DNA of 64,000 nucleotides from Patiriisocius sp047730165 (lineage in GTDB: Bacteria > Bacteroidota > Bacteroidia > Flavobacteriales > Flavobacteriaceae), in the NCBI RefSeq assembly GCF_047730165.1, contig NZ_CP159834.1, positions 62,001 to 126,000 of the forward strand. Direction: 5' to 3'. Positions 61,908-64,000 of the stretch are shown here, piece after piece (positions within the stretch are counted from its first letter, which is position 1; the number at the start of each line of letters is the position of its first letter). The translations under genes and the position numbers were made by a program. The notes below the pieces were generated by a model. It made no database searches. It was not told the DNA's origin and saw only the letters and a list, made by a program, of their open reading frames with translations.

Positions 61908-62822
61908 TTAATCTCTAATTAAAGGCAGTGTGCTGCACCTCAATAAACCTTCCTGTTTAGAGATTTCAAAATAAGGCACTTCTTCTACCGTAAAACCTTG
62001 TGCTCTTAACCACGTGTTCAAACGAGTAAAGTTTTTTTCTGAAATTATAACATCTTCACTAATGCTAAAGATGTTGCTATTCATATGATACATTTCTTGC
62101 TTATCAATCTGAAAACAATTTGCTACACCGAAATGATTTATCAACCATTCATACTCCTCTTTATCAAGAAACCCATTCTCGTGAATGATGCATTTTCCTT
62201 TCCCTATAGGCTGAAAACAGCAATCTAAATGCAATGCATTATCTTCTGCAACAGTGTTGCTCTTTCGCAAATTAAAAGACTTCACTTTTTTATTGGGGAA
62301 GGTCTCTTGTAAAAAATCTACAGCAGCTCGATTCGTGCGCGCCGTAATGTAATCTGCATAATCATCACCCCTGTACGTACCTACAAAAATATAATCGCCG
62401 TGAGGCATTACATCTCCTCCTTCTATATGCGCCTCCTCAGGAAATTGTATTCTGTTCTCTTCTGGCACTTGTGACCAAACGTGCTTTATTGCAGTAAACT
62501 CTTGTTCTCTGTCTGGTAAAATATTGGCTTTAAAAAACTTATCTTCAATTACAAACCCAATGTCCCTAGAGAATATCTGGTTGTAATCTATAATATCTGA
62601 AGGACGGTAGACTGTCACATCATACTTTTCAAAAATTGAGCAAACCGCAGCGATTTCCACTACCATATCTGATACTTTAGGATACGTACCTGCTTTTATA
62701 TGCAATGCAGATTTTGGATCATACGTATCTTCTAATGTAGGTGCAGGTCCATTTGTTTTTGCAGTACCAAGCACAACGGCTCTCAAGCGCGAAAACTCGT
62801 TATTAACGTGAAGTTTAATCAT
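61908..62822 (-). CDS. arginine deiminase/DDAH-superfamily protein (amidinotransferase-like)
   Basis: 304 residues from the ATG at 62822, placed just downstream of a -7 element; the ORF could extend 3 codons upstream into that element. GME fold: RDIGFVIEDKFF, EAHIEGGDVMPHGDYIFVG (Glu-Gly-Gly-Asp), ALHLDCCFQPIGKGKCIIH (catalytic His) and GLLRCSTLPLIRD (Cys near the end). Hydrolyses or transfers an amidino group from an arginine derivative; the exact substrate is unknown. Confidence 0.82.
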   Translation of the reverse strand: MIKLHVNNEFSRLRAVVLGTAKTNGPAPTLEDTYDPKSALHIKAGTYPKVSDMVVEIAAVCSIFEKYDVTVYRPSDIIDYNQIFSRDIGFVIEDKFFKANILPDREQEFTAIKHVWSQVPEENRIQFPEEAHIEGGDVMPHGDYIFVGTYRGDDYADYITARTNRAAVDFLQETFPNKKVKSFNLRKSNTVAEDNALHLDCCFQPIGKGKCIIHENGFLDKEEYEWLINHFGVANCFQIDKQEMYHMNSNIFSISEDVIISEKNFTRLNTWLRAQGFTVEEVPYFEISKQEGLLRCSTLPLIRD

Positions 62823-62828
62823 AGCTAG

Positions 62829-62836
62829 CAAATATA
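62829..62836 (-). promoter_or_regulatory. TAnnTTTG -7 element of the amidinotransferase-like gene
   Basis: Minus-strand TATATTTG only 6 bp before the ATG, so the mRNA should be nearly leaderless. A copy of ATTTCCGAAG lies just upstream (62857-62866). Confidence 0.6.
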
Positions 62837-62856
62837 AATGTTTCCTTTAAATTTAA

Positions 62857-62866
62857 CTTCGGAAAT
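62857..62866 (-). repeat. decamer ATTTCCGAAG, copy upstream of the amidinotransferase-like gene
   Basis: Exact copy on the minus strand, about 20 bp upstream of the -7 element of the gene starting at 62822. Confidence 0.7.
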
Positions 62867-62907
62867 GTGATCGTCTTGACACTTTATTAATCGATTAATA
62901 TTTCGGT

Positions 62908-62940
62908 ATAAAAAAAAACACCTCACAATGGAGGTGTTTA
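62908..62940 (-). terminator. terminator of citrate synthase gene
   Basis: AAACACCTC and GAGGTGTTT form a perfect 9-bp stem around ACAATG. On the minus strand a run of T follows, 31 bp past the citrate synthase stop. Confidence 0.78.
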
Positions 62941-62970
62941 ATAATTAGTTTACGTGAATATCAAGAATTC

Positions 62971-64000
62971 TTATCTTTTTGAAACATCTTTAAAAGACCT
63001 TTGCGTCTCTCCAATGTAAACTTGTCTGGGACGACCGATAGGCTCCTTACGCAAACGCATTTCTTTCCATTGTGCGATCCATCCTGGAAGTCTTCCTAGG
63101 GCAAACATAGGTGTGAACATTTCTACAGGAATACCTAAGGCTCTATATATAATCCCTGAATAGAAATCTACATTAGGATATAACTTTCTGTCTACAAAGT
63201 ATGGATCTTCTAAGGCTTCTTTCTCAAGTCCTTTAGCGATGTCTAGAATAGGATCTTCAATTCCTAATCTCTCTAAAACATCATCTGCTGCCACCTTAAT
63301 AATTTTTGCTCTTGGATCAAAGTTTTTGTACACACGATGTCCAAACCCACTTAATCTAAACGGATCATTTTTGTCTTTGGCTTTTGCCATGTATTTCTTT
63401 GTGTCACCACCATCTTCTTTAATCGCCTCAAGCATTTCAATTACCGCTTGGTTTGCACCCCCGTGAAGTGGGCCCCATAACGCGTTAATCCCTGCAGATA
63501 TACTCACGAATAAACCAGCATGTGATGACCCAACCATACGTACCGTAGAAGTAGAACAGTTTTGCTCGTGGTCTGCGTGTAATATTAATAGTTTGTCAAT
63601 CGCCGAGATTACTTTAGGATCTACCTCATAAGAACTGTTAGGCTTATTGAACATCATTTTATGAAAATTCTCTACATAGCCTAAAGTATCATCACCATAA
63701 TCTAATGGCAGGCCTGCCCTCTTTCTGTGTGCCCAGGCAGTTAAAACAGGAAATTTACCCATCACCTTAACAATTGCCTGATACATCTCTTCTTCACTAT
63801 CTACATTTACTGAAGTAGGATTAAAAGCAACCAAAGCAGAAGTTAAAGATGATAAAACTCCCATAGGATGGGCAGCTTTTGGAAAACCATCTAATATTTT
63901 CTTAACATCATCATCTACGTGTGATTCTGCTTTTATATCTGCGTGAAATTTTTCGTGTTGCTCTTTTGTTGGTAATTCACCAAAAATCAAAAGGTATGCT
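62971..64000 (-). CDS. gltA: citrate synthase (N-terminally truncated by the window edge)
   Basis: The visible ~343 residues are the C-terminal part; the frame is open through AYLLIFGELPT to the right edge, so the start is outside. Diagnostic residues: INALWGPLHGGANQAVIEML (catalytic His), FGHRVYKNFDPRAK (second His), NVDFYSGIIYRALGIP (catalytic Asp) and RPRQVYIGE (Arg of citrate binding). Condenses acetyl-CoA and oxaloacetate in the TCA cycle. A strong terminator follows. Confidence 0.96.
   Translation of the reverse strand, partial: AYLLIFGELPTKEQHEKFHADIKAESHVDDDVKKILDGFPKAAHPMGVLSSLTSALVAFNPTSVNVDSEEEMYQAIVKVMGKFPVLTAWAHRKRAGLPLDYGDDTLGYVENFHKMMFNKPNSSYEVDPKVISAIDKLLILHADHEQNCSTSTVRMVGSSHAGLFVSISAGINALWGPLHGGANQAVIEMLEAIKEDGGDTKKYMAKAKDKNDPFRLSGFGHRVYKNFDPRAKIIKVAADDVLERLGIEDPILDIAKGLEKEALEDPYFVDRKLYPNVDFYSGIIYRALGIPVEMFTPMFALGRLPGWIAQWKEMRLRKEPIGRPRQVYIGETQRSFKDVSKR

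Noticed and set aside
1..64000. CRISPR array, prophage, IS element or rRNA
   Set aside because: No spaced direct repeats, integrase, transposase, phage structural genes or rRNA signatures were seen; the only tRNA-like RNA is the tmRNA.

Overview
The window is a chromosomal segment of a flavobacterium (phylum Bacteroidota, most likely a marine Flavobacteriaceae; the genus is not provable from here). The support is Bacteroidota-type TAnnTTTG promoter elements in front of many genes, a tmRNA whose tag reads GENNYALAA, a type IX secretion C-terminal sorting domain, a ribosomal protein THX gene, many lipoproteins with short lipoboxes, and families common in this group (FAS1, DUF3570/DUF4266, YceI, DUF1566). 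No phage, IS element, CRISPR array, rRNA or ordinary tRNA was seen, so most of the window is core genome.

Layout. 1-6.1 kb: cell-envelope genes (TPR protein cut by the window edge, outer-membrane barrel, small membrane protein, amidohydrolase lipoprotein, archaemetzincin-like lipoprotein) and a DUF2059 gene broken by one stop codon. 6.3-10.7 kb: typA, kdsA, a small unknown gene and a saccharopine dehydrogenase-like oxidoreductase. 10.8-14.3 kb: tmRNA, two rhodaneses, a membrane-anchored protein, and a marR-yceI pair with a near-palindromic operator. 14.3-21.1 kb: a complete trp operon (trpEGDCFBA) behind a leader peptide with three consecutive Trp codons and an intrinsic terminator. 21.2-27.9 kb: THX, a DNA glycosylase, yaaA, an RluD-type synthase with a PASTA protein, ddl, an unknown gene and a lipoprotein pyrophosphatase. 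28-36 kb: acetyltransferase, T9SS-secreted esterase, GH3 enzyme, a fabH/fabI-like pair and an ammonium transporter. 36-50 kb: methyltransferase, ABC ATPase, DUF853 ATPase, AI-2E transporter, folD, ffh, LysE exporter, FemAB-like protein, DEAD helicase and a FAS1 lipoprotein. 50-64 kb: M28 peptidase, DUF1566 protein, argS, two arginine deiminase-superfamily enzymes, a thioredoxin/ApbE/DUF4266/DUF3570 operon between them, and citrate synthase running off the end.

The two most interesting signals are these. First, the decamer ATTTCCGAAG (or its complement CTTCGGAAAT) occurs 13 times, in both orientations, in coding DNA in several reading frames and also between genes, far above a hand estimate of chance; it behaves like an uptake-type or chromosome-organising word. 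Second, the thioredoxin-ApbE-DUF4266-DUF3570 operon looks like an uncharacterised envelope redox or flavinylation system. All coordinates were derived by reading the sequence; no database search was run.
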